Assembly (NCBI GenBank): GCA_031216915.1 | Contig: CM062297.1 | Coordinates: 544,444,971 to 544,508,970, forward strand | Reading direction: 5' to 3' | DNA from: Pictodentalium vernedei | Taxonomy: Eukaryota > Mollusca > Scaphopoda > Dentaliida > Dentaliidae | DNA: 64,000 nucleotides | Part shown: piece by piece, positions 35,735-46,109 of the stretch | Numbering within the stretch: the stretch's first letter is position 1 | Layout of the letters: every line of letters begins with the position of its first letter | Program-made: the position numbers and the translations under genes | The notes under the pieces: generated by a model | What the model was told of the DNA's origin: nothing | What the model saw: the letters and a program-made list of their open reading frames with translations, nothing else | Database searches by the model: none

Positions 35735-36345
35735 TCATCACGAGCAATGAAAATGGCACAACAACGTCGACCCATAGATGCTACCACAGTCTGAATTACA
35801 TACTGTGGAATGTTCTGCCACTCCTCTTGTAATGCCACAAAGCATTCCTTGAGTGTCTGTGGTGCCTGCTGTCTCTGATGGACGCGGCGATCAAGCTCAT
35901 TCCAAAGGTGTTCAATGGGGATAAGTCAGATGAACGTGCTGGCCAGGGAAGAGTAGGAATATTGTTTTATTGAAGAAATGCTTTGCAAACACGCAACATC
36001 TGGTTGAGCAGTGCCATGTTGAAAGAAGCTGCCATTGAATGAATGCTCAGACAATGTGACATGATAGGATTTCATCTCTGTTATGTATGCCGGTTAGATT
36101 GCCCTCCACTCAAACAGGTCCTGTCCAGGCACCATGGTTAATGCCATAACACTACCGCCACCAAAATGATCAACTTTACGTGCACAGTTATTGGCATAAC
36201 TTTCGTTCCAACGTCTATACACTCGGGCACATCCATCGGCACATCATTTCACAAACTGTATCGTAGATCGCCAGAGCGATATGTTTTCAATTCTCCGTGT
36301 GTTTGGATGATATTCTGACCCATCAACACAAGCATTTCACGATTT
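35735..36345 (-). pseudogene. Tc1-like transposase core and C terminus, decayed
   Basis: Minus-strand pieces in several frames: RVYRRWNESYANNCA, FGGGSVMA (the family has FGGGSVMVW), NQMLRVCKAFLQ, the WPARSSDLSP-IEHLWNELDRRV region with the catalytic Glu context, QQAPQTLKECFVALQEEWQN, and VASMGRRCCA ending in DDHTQY. The order is that of DD34E Tc1 transposases. Several stops and frameshifts make it inactive. No inverted termini were identified. Confidence 0.7.
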
Positions 36346-36444
36346 GATTACAATTCATAACATATATTTCAAAATCTTTTCACCATGACAAGTTCTGTAC
36401 ATGTATAGTTCAGTGGGATTTCGATGTATAGTTTATTAATTTGA

Positions 36445-36648
36445 AGAGGATATATATTATCACCATTATGTTTATGTACAAAATGTTGTATCAGAGTCAA
36501 GCTCTTGTTTCTAAAATCATATCCCAATGAGTCGAAATGAAGCCTTTCGAAGACGAGTTGAGATATATACTTAGAAACAAGAGTGAGATTCTGATACAAC
36601 AGTTTGTGTACAAAAACATAATGATTAAGTGATGATAGATATATCTTA
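36445..36648. repeat. Foldback with about 70-bp arms
   Basis: The left arm (about 36445-36514) and right arm (36571-about 36648) share inverted GTTGTATCAGA and CTCTTGTTTCTAA, plus weaker outer homology (ATCACCATTATGTTTATGTA against its partner). The loop is 56 nt. Probably a non-autonomous element; the CTCTTGTTT block recalls the ends of other repeat families in the window. Confidence 0.6.
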
Positions 36649-36874
36649 CAATTCTCAAATGTAATAACCTGGTAAACACTTAACCTAATGAATAAGACAC
36701 ATCTCCCTTGAAAGAAACAAGCTTGTTCCATTGAGGAGTCACATTATATGGTTTTGTTGAAATGTTGGGGAAATATTTTTACAAAAAATAATCAAAATAC
36801 TAAATTGTGATGCCGTCTACATTGAGTTCAGGGTTAACTAGCATTTTAATATCAAATTTCACTTTCAGATTCTT

Positions 36875-37932
36875 TCTAAACATCAGATTTCACTTTCAGA
36901 TTCTTTCTGAACAGCTGATCTCAGTGAAATAGTATTATCAACAATAACATCCATGCTATACAAAACAGTGGCACACAAATCAAACTGATTTCTAGAATAC
37001 TTTCCATTCAAAAGTCCAGATTTCACTGCGATGGAGTACATTCCACGGTCACTGATTTTAGTGACAACACCGATAATGTTAGGAGGATCAGCATGCCCTC
37101 TGTGTCAACAGATGGGATTGGGATTGGAACTGTAACGTTGTCGCTGACCTTAACTTTGGAAAGCAGGATCTTGCTTCTCTTCACCATCTTTTTTGCTTAC
37201 TGTAGTTGGGATTAAGCATCTCGTTTTCTGCTGAGTCGGATGTTTTCATGATGTTCTTCGACGAGTGGTATGGCTTGCAAGTCATCCGAAGGATCTGATT
37301 GCTGATTGTGCAGATGTTGCAGGCACTTCTGTAGCAGTCCAATTAGTAGTGTTGTGGCCAGCTAGCCATGCAACCAACATATCCTTCACATCACAGTTTG
37401 ATCTCTCGTCAGAGCCTTGATGCTGGGGTTGTCTCGGTTTACCGTGGACTATGATTAGATCAGGCCACATTTCTCTCAACGTGTTGATAACCTGTGCTGT
37501 AAATTCAGAAATATTGTCACTTTGAAGAATGGCAGGCACACCAAACAGAAGAAATATGTCCAGGAGCTGGAGTTCTACCTCTGCTGCTCTCTTGGACGTT
37601 AGAGGCCTCAAAACACAGAATTTGGTCAGATGATCCTGATAGTTCATTATCCATTTGTACTGTTCTTGGCACATTGATTGCATATCCACTAAGTCCACTT
37701 GTGCACGTTGTCAAATCAGCTTTTGTACATCGCCACGGATGAATACCTCATACTTCTTTAACAGATAATATTGATGTGGGGTCTTTTTTGAAGAAGTACT
37801 CGCTTCTATCAGATCACCGATAATCTGATCATACTCCTCTCTGGGAATCAACACACGTTTGTTGGTCGCATAGCTCTCGTACAGATTTTGTTGGAATGTA
37901 GTTGTTATCGTTAGTTCATTCATTCTAAACAT
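36875..37932 (-). pseudogene. Ty3/gypsy-type integrase-like gene remnant
   Basis: The upstream piece (37711-37932) encodes a segment ending YEVFIRGDVQKLI and TGA. In the same frame after the stop comes QRAQVDLVDMQSM and the integrase core. Catalytic residues are the Asp in VDLVDM, Asp61 in LQSDN and Glu98 in GSDERSN, a D-x36-E spacing. The usual SDNG has become SDNI. The zinc-finger segment expected between the two pieces is missing, so there was an internal deletion. A further piece (about 36890-37110) reads GVVTKISDRGMYSIAVKSG and KYSRNQFDL, the C-terminal domain of the same protein. Family: the integrase-like proteins related to KRAB-A/SCAN-domain integrases derived from Ty3/gypsy retrotransposons. 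Confidence 0.75.
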
Positions 37933-38621
37933 ATGCAGGATACGATGAATGAAAAGTTTCCGTGTGCCAAAGGACCACAGGGACGATGTGAGATTAAAAT
38001 CCCTTGTGACCCTAATAACTTTATTTGCTTTATAGCTTTATTTGCTTATAAATCCACAAGAGTTGGGAGCGAGAGCCAATAATCTTATTAAGTTTGAGTG
38101 TGTGACTGGCAGTAGGATAGTGGATTGAGATCCCCGAGAATCTCGAACTGGAAAATGGCAAAGGAATTTGCATAATTACAAGAGTTCTGCTCCGTGTTTG
38201 CTAAGAGAAGTGGGCAAATTTATGGTAATACTGAAACTGCAGTTTGGTGGTTATTTTAGAAAAAAGAAAAAGAAACCCAAACAGTCGCTGGTTTGGGAGC
38301 AGCCCCAGCATATTATCCTTAATGGTTACAAAAAGGAAAAAAATCCACCAATATGTGTTTTTGAAAGCTGGGTATTGGCCATCTGGTCTGCCTTCAGGGG
38401 GAACAGATGACAGGTTGATTGGAGGGAAAAAAAGAACAAAAACAAAAAACAAAACAAAAAAAACACACACACCCTCTCACAGACACACACCCAAAAGCCC
38501 TTAAAAGGGCTGTTAAATCTTTATTCAAATGTTTATTTATATAAAATGTAAACTCGTTCCCAGCCAGACAAGCTTGTTTCAATCCTTGCCTGGTGTTTGG
38601 TGGTTTCTTGTGCATGTTAGC

Positions 38622-39025
38622 AGAAAGGTAGGCTGCACCAATTCCTCCTACGCTTCATCTACCATTTCCATGCGTCTTCTTGATAAGAGTGTTGCAAGAA
38701 AATTTGAGAATGTTCAATTAGAAAAGTTATAGGTAGAGAGAAAGATAGGTATCCGCTATTGTATATTGTGACTGTTGTGTGATTGTTGCTATGTATGGGG
38801 GAGGGGTGGGTTTCTTTTTTCTCAGAAAGGTAGGTTGCACCAATTCCTCCTACGCTTTGTCTACCATTTCCATGCGTCTGCTTGATAAGAGTGTTGCAAG
38901 AAAATTTGAGAATGTTCAATTAGAAAAATTAAAGGTAGAGAGAAAGATAGGTATCCGCTATTGCATATTGTGACTGTTGTGTGATTGTTGCTATGGATGG
39001 GGGGGAGGGGTGGGTTTCTTCGGAG
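38622..39025 (+). repeat. 201-bp tandem pair
   Basis: AAAGGTAGGYTGCACCAATT begins units at about 38625 and 38826. They run through CCATTTCCATGCGTCT, GAGTGTTGCAAGAAAATTTG and GTGGGTTTCTT with only a few differences, so the duplication is recent. Confidence 0.85.
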
Positions 39026-39049
39026 CCCACTCCCCACACGCAGAGTTGC

Positions 39050-39260
39050 GAGGCAATCCTCACAGACTCAATCCTAAAGATCTCAATGAGTAGCGAGGCA
39101 ATCCTCACTGACTCCACGTAGTTTAATTCTATTGAGTAATTTTAATTCACTGTGGCTTATTTTGTTTTTCTGTTAAGGGTTCGGTGTTCGTTCAGCTTCA
39201 CCATTGATTCACTATCCTGGAGTATGTGGAGGGTTTTGTTATATAGGTCTTATTAAACGT
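39050..39260 (-). pseudogene. Duplicated C-terminal end of the FSDD reverse transcriptase
   Basis: This stretch repeats 39290-39500 with a period of about 246 bp. It includes the codons for NEHR-x-LNRKTK and the flanking segment carrying the GAGGC-AATCCTCAC motif. It is a tandem duplication of the 3' end of the retroelement rather than an independent insertion, because the non-coding flanking segment is duplicated as well. Confidence 0.6.
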
Positions 39261-39399
39261 ATTTCAATCGCGCTTCAGCAGAGTTGTGAGGCAGTCCTCA
39301 CAGACTCTATCCTAAAGTTCTCAATGAGTAGTGAGGTGATCCTCACTGACTCCACACAATTTAGTTATATTGTATAATTTTTTTTTATTTTCTGGAAAC

Positions 39400-40225
39400 T
39401 TATTTTGTTTTTCTGTTAAGGGATCGGTGTTCGTTCAGCTCAACCATTAATTCACTATCTTGGAGCCTGTTGAGGGTTTTGTTTTGTAGGTCTTTTAATC
39501 GCGTATCAATAGTTTCTATTTTTGCAAGCTCGTGAAGTTCCTTTATCGGTGTCCATTTGGGTTTGCATAGAGCCACACGTAGGGCATAATTTTGAACCCT
39601 CTGTAGCTTCTGAATGTTGGTTTTGCTCAGGTCACTTGTTATTGTGGCACCGTATTCTAGTACCGGACGTATAAATGTTTTGTAGAGTTTGAGAAGCACA
39701 TCTTTGTTTTCTCCCCAATTTCTACCTCTGATCATCTTCAGAAAATTGCTATGTTTAGTAGCTCTAACTGTAATGGAGTTTACGTGACTGTTTAGACTGA
39801 GATTGCTATCTAGGATAAATCCCAAAAATTTGGCCTCTTTGCTTGCTTCTAATTTGTGATCGTATAACTGGAGATCGATACTGGGGACTTTTTTTCCCCT
39901 TTGCTTCTTGAAGAACGTAACATTTTGAGTTTTGGCGGCATTGAGTTTGATGCGCCACAGGGCGCACCAGCTCTCAAGATTGCGAATGGTATCCTGTAGA
40001 CGATTTTTAATTGCGTTTCGGGACTTGCTGGCCGTCCAAATGCCTTTGTCGTCTGAGAACTGCGATAGTTCAACACAGTTTTCCATACTTTTTGTATGTC
40101 ATTCACATATATTATGAAAAGAAGCGGGCTTAGAACCGACCCTTGTGGTGTTCCCGCTTCGAGTATGTGGGATACGTGCATCATGGTTGCTTTGTATGAT
40201 AGAAAAGAATTATGAGTGAAGCCAC
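39400..40225 (-). pseudogene. Second non-LTR reverse transcriptase remnant (FSDD)
   Basis: From about 40225 the minus strand reads FLSYKATMMHVSHILEAGTP then QGSVLSPLLFIIYVNDIQK. The frame then shifts by one base near 40086 into MENCVELSQFSDDKG and runs to 39400 with the thumb and C terminus (FIRPVLEYGATITSDLSKTN). The catalytic box is FSDD instead of the common FADD/YADD; both aspartates remain. The 5' truncation at about 40225 abuts an unrelated 106-bp tandem duplication. The 3' end is followed by a second partial copy of its own C-terminal region (about 39160-39260). Confidence 0.8.
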
Positions 40226-40245
40226 TGTATTAATTACACAGGATT

Positions 40246-40457
40246 TGCTCATGTGTCAAAAAATGACTATTCCTTGTCAACACAAACACATTACAGTTAA
40301 AAGAAACCATTTCCTACTGTGACAACAAAGTGCTGATCAAATAGCCGACCATGCTCATTTGTCAAAAAGTTACTATTCCTTGTCAACACAAACACATCAC
40401 AGTGAAAAGAAACCATTTCCTACTGTGACAACAAAGTGCTGATCAAATAGCTGACCA
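40246..40457 (+). repeat. 106-bp tandem pair
   Basis: Two units, 40246-40351 and 40352-40457, each TGCTCATKTGTCAAAAA... to ...AATAGCYGACCA, with a handful of mismatches. They lie between the two retroelement remnants. Confidence 0.9.
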
Positions 40458-40967
40458 TGCCAGAACTAATTAAGCAATCAAGTGGAGAGAGCATCAAAGT
40501 TTTATTAATCTACAAAGAATGCTAGGTTTCAGTTAATAATGAATCACTTCTAATTTCAGTTATTATAATTTAAACAATATTTATTTGAATAGAAAATGCT
40601 ATGTTACATGCAAACAATAAATAACACACATATTCAAAGAACAAAGGTAATGTACAGCACAGAACACAACAATACATAACTTAAGAGGTTGTTTGATAGG
40701 GGATTCAATAGAAAGCTTCGAGCTTATATTAGTTGGCTTCCCAGATTCACACACTTACGCTGTATTCTATGTGGCAGTGGTTGGCTGTGTGTATCATCAC
40801 CCAAAGACCCAGTATTCAGTGCCCGAAATATTTAGATCCACTAACATTCCTTCACCAGCTACAGTCATCCACAAACAGGTTTCAGCACTGCCTCGTCCAT
40901 CCTAAGTCAAAACCAACATAATGGCCAAACAGCAGCCGGCGAGGAATGTTGGGATTGGCTAGCTGGT

Positions 40968-42575
40968 CCTCGGTCCCGAGGTAACAATAACTGTTGTTAG
41001 TTTAACAGTTCTGGTGAGAATTAAGGAAGAAGAAGAGAAGAGAAAAAGCAAGAAATAGTAGAAGGCAAAGTATATATACAAAAAGAAGACAGAAAATAGT
41101 GGGTAAGCCGACCTGAACACGTGAAAAAATTGTTGAAACAGTGTCAGATGCGGCCAGTCATACCTAAATTGGGAAATAGACATATTACCTATGGGATAAT
41201 CAAAAAAATGCTCACTTTGATGCCCATCAATTGAAATGTTTACTCATTATAATAAAATCCTGAACTGAGTAGAACATAAGGCGGTTCTCATTGCTGCTTA
41301 GGGATTCTGAGCCAAACAATAAGGATGACATATTTGTTACAAACGGGAGGAGACCAATCATATTATTACGGATATCTGAAAATATTGGACACTCTAACAG
41401 AAAATGTCGAGGTGTCTCGCGCATTCCACACTGACAGAATGGATGAGGTGATAAGTGATTTGAGACTACTGCAACCTAACTGAAGTCTACAGTGATGTAT
41501 CTGTGCGACACGAGATTTGGCTCCACAGTAAAAAGGTGGTGGACGGAGGTTCCCACCCTTTAAGAAGGTTTTAAAATTACTCAATGATGCTTTTTCTTGG
41601 ACAGATAACGGCAACTTATTCTACTCATCTGTAGTGCTTGGGATAAATGAGGATTCATAGTGTTCTGTTCAACAAAATGGTACTCGTTGGTTTTGAGCTG
41701 AACGGAGAGACGGTTTCATTCTCGAGATAGACGGAGGAACTTTATTACTGATTTTAGGAGGCACCATACGATGATACATTTTGAAAAACTGTATTAACTT
41801 CAGTTTTCGACATCTCTCCTGCAGTGGGTCCCATTTAGTTTCTGTGTATAAAAGTGTCTTGCTAGCGCTGACCGTCACTCCAGAGACAATTCGAGCAGCG
41901 GTGATCTGAATTTTTTCCAATTCAGCCAATTTGATAGTTGAGCCGTTTCCCCAAACAGTATTAGCATATTCAAGGAGCAGTCTTATGAAGGCAAAGTATA
42001 TTCTTTCCAGAATTTTACGGTCGAGTTTGAATTTGTGTTTTCGCAGCAAATCCAAATGGGGCCAGGCTTTGGAGCAAATATAGTTGATGTGGTCATTCCA
42101 TGTACAAGTGCTATTTAAAATCACTCCTAGATGTTTGTGAGTTTTGACTTCTGATATCTGTGTTCCACCTAGAGAAAGTGGCGGTTGTACATTGGGATCG
42201 TTCTTCCGTGAGACAAGCATGCTCTCAGTTTTGAGGGGGTTAAACTCAACCAACCATTTTTTGGACCAGTGTTTTATTGTCTCAAGGTCATTGTTTAGTA
42301 TATTTGACGCCAGTTCGGGGTTTTCAACTCTAAGGTACAAGGAGTCGTCGGCAAAAAGGCGTATACTACTGCGTAAGTTATCAGTTATATCGTTGATATA
42401 GATATGGAACAATAGGGGACCCAATATTGATCCTTGGGGAACACCAGCAGAGATGGGTCGCCACGACAACACCTCGAAAGCTAGGACAACCCTTTGCGAT
42501 CTACAGGATAAATATGATTTTATAAGTGACAACAAGTCGCCTGAAATACAAATTTGTTGTAGCTTATGAATCAAA
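40968..42575 (-). mobile_element. Jockey/CR1-like non-LTR retrotransposon fragment
   Basis: 5' truncated within the reverse transcriptase at about 42575. The 3' end appears to be the small hairpin CCTCGG-TC-CCGAGG at 40968-40981, in a non-coding tail of about 250 bp after the last ORF. It is a different lineage from the neighbour at 39.4-40.2 kb (FADD rather than FSDD, different C-terminal region). Confidence 0.8.
41227..42575 (-). pseudogene. Reverse transcriptase remnant, three frames
   Basis: Frame A (41669-42574) carries YLSCRSQRVV, AGVPQGSILGP (residues 43-53) and the catalytic FADD (74-77), then the thumb with LLEYANTVWG. Frame B (41447-41614) has the FYCGAKSRVAQIHH-type segment, and frame C (41227-41424) has HFLLECPIFSDIR, the C-terminal Cys/His region typical of Jockey-like ORF2 proteins. 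Family ORF2 proteins are about 900 residues; this keeps the last half. At least two frameshifts separate the pieces, so it is not functional. Confidence 0.85.
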
Positions 42576-42778
42576 CCTAATTTCAGTTATTATGTATAAT
42601 AACTGAAAATTTCAGGTATTATATATAGTATAGTGTAATGTTCTATAAAAAGTAGCATAAACAAATCGTAACCAAGCACATAGTTGTAAACAGATTTTTT
42701 GTATCGGGAGCTCCTGATACATGCTGTATTTGGATAATTATGGACCCAGTTCAAACTTATGGTAAGATAAATGGTTGT

Positions 42779-43215
42779 ACAGTGGAACCCTGTTAATTGA
42801 ATGGCCACTTTTTCAATGAAAATTATTCAATTAACAGGAGTATTCAGTTAAGAGGGATTTGTCACTGTGCTGTATTCTACAGATAAACTGAGTATTTATT
42901 CTATTATATCATGTTTAATATATCATGGAGCTCTGTCAAACAAGATATAGTAGATTAAATGCCAGTAATGCCTGTAATGGATGTACTGAGGTCAAGTTAG
43001 TTTATAAAAAAGGAGGATTTGGTAATTTTCAGGTATTTCCACGACATATTGCAAGATTTGTTATTCAATTAACAGGAGTTTAATCCAAAACCCATATGCA
43101 TTTAACAGTGCAAATTTGCACTGAAAGTATGGTAAATAGTTTGGTGTTTGGAAATTATATTCAATTAACAGGGTTATTCAATTAAGAGATATACAATTAA
43201 GTGGCCTTCACGGTA
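42779..43215. mobile_element. Possible pogo/Tigger-like MITE
   Basis: Starts TACAGTGGAACCCTGTTAAT and ends GTGGCCTTCACGGTA, an imperfect inverted end. Internal ATTCAATTAACAGG blocks recur four times. TACAGTGGAACC is the end consensus of many pogo/Tigger elements; the identification is tentative. Confidence 0.4.
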
Positions 43216-43458
43216 TCACATAAACATCAGCAAATGGCCCACTATGAAAATATTGTGTGCAACACATCTAATAACCATGTGATATCCAAAGTTGATATGA
43301 AATTTCTGAACCTCAGTTAATTTTATTTGAACTTTCTGAACCTCATTCACTAAAATTGATCTGAGCCTCAGTAAATCTCAGCTCAGATCTATTTTAATGA
43401 ATTCAGATCAGAAATTTCATCTCTAATTACGACTCACTGGATATCCTCTATTACTTAC

Positions 43459-43582
43459 AATTCAAACATCTCATCAAATACAGGGTTTAAAGTCTTCTTT
43501 ATAATTTTCGTTTGCTGTGTTGGAACACTGGGAAATAGATGCTCTGGAAATATCTGTATTGTAACATAAGGATCACTTAATC
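43459..43582 (-). CDS. BAIAP3/UNC13D: BAIAP3/UNC13D-like exon (C2 core)
   Basis: Codes (G)LSDPYVTIQIFPEHLFPSV followed by PTQQTKIIKKTLNPVFDEMFE(F). The SDPYV and K-K-T-L-N-P-V-F-D-E segments are hallmark C2 strands 2 to 4. The spacing HLFP...QQTK is specific to the BAIAP3/UNC13D C-terminal C2 rather than to synaptotagmin or PKC. The acceptor is a run of T before CAG and the donor is GTAAGT. The exon ends in phase 2, and the C that starts the next exon completes phenylalanine. Sequence is intact with no frameshift. Confidence 0.93.
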
Positions 43583-43779
43583 CTGAAAAAAATTGGTAAT
43601 GGTTGTAAAGTCTGAAATAATGCCCCTGCCTCTCCTTTCCTAACCCTATGACATGGTCTGGGAAAGTGGCACAATTCATTGTGTACAAACCTACATCAAA
43701 CCAACCAAAAGTCTAGTTTGAGGTATATTCATTGGTCCAGGCCATAAAATTTGAGAGGAACGATTTTATCGTTCCTTTG

Positions 43780-44142
43780 GTTATTATTTATTTATTTATT
43801 GGTTGGAGTTTAAGGTCACATATTTCTGCACAATGGTTAATCATGACCTTGACAGTTTTAAGAGTGGAGGAAGTCGGAGTACCCGGAGAGAACCACCGAG
43901 CAACAGGGAGCAACTGACAGCTCACCAACAAACTAACTCCACACAAGCAGGGTTATCATTCGTTGAAGACAGGTGCACCATCGACGTGCAGTTTGCCTTA
44001 GTACACGTCATCGTGCCCCCACTTGGGCAATGGGGGTGAAATGTCTTGCCAAAGGACACAATGCGGTTGCAGGAGGTGGGATTCGAACTTAGGATTTCTC
44101 GGCTTGCAGCCTACACCTCTACCTACTGAGCCACCATGCCCC
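43780..44142 (-). mobile_element. tRNA-derived SINE, second copy
   Basis: Same family as the copy at 32211-32574. The B box complement GGATTCGAACT is at 44079-44089, the A box complement CCTACTGAGCCA at 44122-44133, and the TTATTTATTTATT tail complement near 43791. Internal sequence is colinear over the full length. A target duplication was not evident. Confidence 0.85.
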
Positions 44143-44383
44143 TTCCCCCTTGGGGGTTATCTAAATGAAAAAACAGATAACTGAAAAGTTGTTCGTCTGG
44201 AATTTCAAACAGTTCATCAAAAATTTGTGTCTTATCACCATATTTGATAGCAGTTTTAAAATGTTCCTGTGGGAAAGCACTCTTTTAAAATGTTCCTGTG
44301 GGAAGACCCCTTTCTTCAATGCACTAACTCAGCTGACGTCCCCTGTGCTAGCCGCTGATTTTTTCGAAATCTGAGAACTGTCA

Positions 44384-44621
44384 TACAGTAGGAACATCAT
44401 GGACAGGTCAAAATCCATGGGTTGTCATTTTTTCTTTGCATATAATTCTGAGATGATCCGCTATGACACCTTGCAAAATTTACACCATTGAAGCACCAGC
44501 ATTACCCCGATGCTTCATTGGTGGAAATATTATTAGGTGTCATAACGGATCATCTCTGAATTATATGCATGGAAAAATGCCCACCCATAAATTTTGATCA
44601 GTCCACGATGGCTGTACTGTA
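44384..44621. mobile_element. Foldback MITE with TA flanks
   Basis: The two arms 44385-44471 and 44535-44620 are inverted repeats over about 86 nt (shared blocks GCATATAATTC, GAGATGATCCG and ATGACACCT). The ends are TACAGTA and TACTGTA. A smaller hairpin, CACCATTGAAGCA and TGCTTCATTGGTG, occupies the loop. TA flanks suggest a Tc1/mariner-type mobiliser; no coding sequence. Confidence 0.75.
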
Positions 44622-45738
44622 ATCGGTCCTCTTTGTTATATCCAGATGAACAGAAAATAGGTTATCTCAAAATTCGAGATTTTATTCTCTGTTGGTCATA
44701 GAAGAATTTCCCATTTATCATTTGATAATTATGAAAGTCAATGAGACCTTGATATTCAATGCAGAGAGAAACTAGTGCAATGCCATGGGATGGCAATCCC
44801 CATTGCCTAAGTCCAACAAGGGCAATGATTTTCAAAGAAACACTTTGTACACAGTTGTATCTTGAATGCTTTTCTTTCAAATGTGATAACAAGAAATGGT
44901 AATGTGATGACAAGAAATTCTAAGTCCATCAAGGGCAATAACTCTTGAAGAAATACTTGGCTTTAGCAGGCAATAACTCTTGCAGAAATACTTGGACACA
45001 GCTGGTTCACAATGCCATTCATGATATTATCACCAAAAAGCTATATATTAAATTTAACAAAAATAAGTTGAATGCTTTTCTTTAAAATGTCATGACAAGA
45101 AATGGGGAAGGATGGATGGACAGAAGGATGAATGGAAGGACAGACAGATGGACAGAACCTATTTCTATATCCCCCTTTCACTACATGGTGTTGGGGGGGG
45201 GGAGGGGTTAATAAAAAGCAGACTTGTGGCCAACATTATTCTCAAAACATCAAACTTTGTTCACAAAAGATGGATAAAAATTAGATTTTTTTGTTGTTCA
45301 TGTTGACAAGATTTATCACACAGTCTTGTTCATACAAACAAAATGTTTTTCTTCTGATCCACACTCTCCAAGTTATAATAGTATGCTCAATACCTTAAAT
45401 CTGCTTTTGTGGCTTTTTTAGCTACAAAAATTTGAAAGAATACACAGAAATTCTAGGTTAAATTAATAGAAAATTCAGTTCATATATGTTCATATAGTTT
45501 ATTTCTTTTCAATTTGTGGAGGCCAGCTGTTCTGCAAAATAAAAAAAAAATGCCCTTGCACATACACAGTTAGGTTCTAAAACTTTCATTCAGATAAACT
45601 AGTTTTGCTATCAATAATGTTACTGAACATTGGGACAACAATGGAATCAAAGATTTATCTGTGATGATATTCACAACACAGTTAAATACTTGCTGTCTCT
45701 GTTCAATAACAAGAACCAAATTGGAGGCATCGCAGAAT

Positions 45739-45961
45739 TTAACCCTTTACCCATCACACAGGATACCAAAATTTAAAATTTTCAATATTATTTTTTCAAT
45801 TTTTTAAAGAAATTTCAACAAAACCACTTGACAAGCCCATTTCAATGCAGGATCACATGATATGGTTTTGTTGAATTGTTTTTAAAAATAATTTTTTTTT
45901 CGACTGTTCATTTTGTATATTACGTGGACGGATGTGGCCAATTCGTGAGGTAAAGGGTTAA
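45739..45961. mobile_element. TTAA-flanked MITE, same family
   Basis: TTAACCCTTTACC at the left and GGTAAAGGGTTAA at the right are perfect inverted repeats (13 bp). Internal hairpin halves ACAAAACCACTTGAC and ATATGGTTTTGTTGAA match the neighbouring copy at 33612-33836. Confidence 0.75.
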
Positions 45962-46070
45962 AACTGAGAAGAAAAAACATTAATTATCACTTTATCTCAT
46001 CGTAGGCAATGCTTGCCTCTCACTCAGTGAGTCAGAGTATTAATGTATCCAATTTGAAAGAACTACATAC

Positions 46071-46109
46071 CATTCGCATCTAAAGGCAAGACATCTTTTG
46101 CATTCAATA
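46071..46109 (-). CDS. BAIAP3/UNC13D: BAIAP3/UNC13D-like 39-nt microexon (C2 loop 1)
   Basis: Thirty-nine nt coding for (V)LNAKDVLPLDAN(G). It lies between a ...atttttcag acceptor and a GTATGT donor. It is too short to appear as an ORF and was found by looking for the missing piece between the flanking C2 exons. The phase is 1 at both ends, so it could be skipped without a frameshift. Skipping would remove the first calcium-binding loop aspartates (D in AKD and in LDANG). Its introns are about 15.0 kb upstream and 2.5 kb downstream. Confidence 0.88.
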
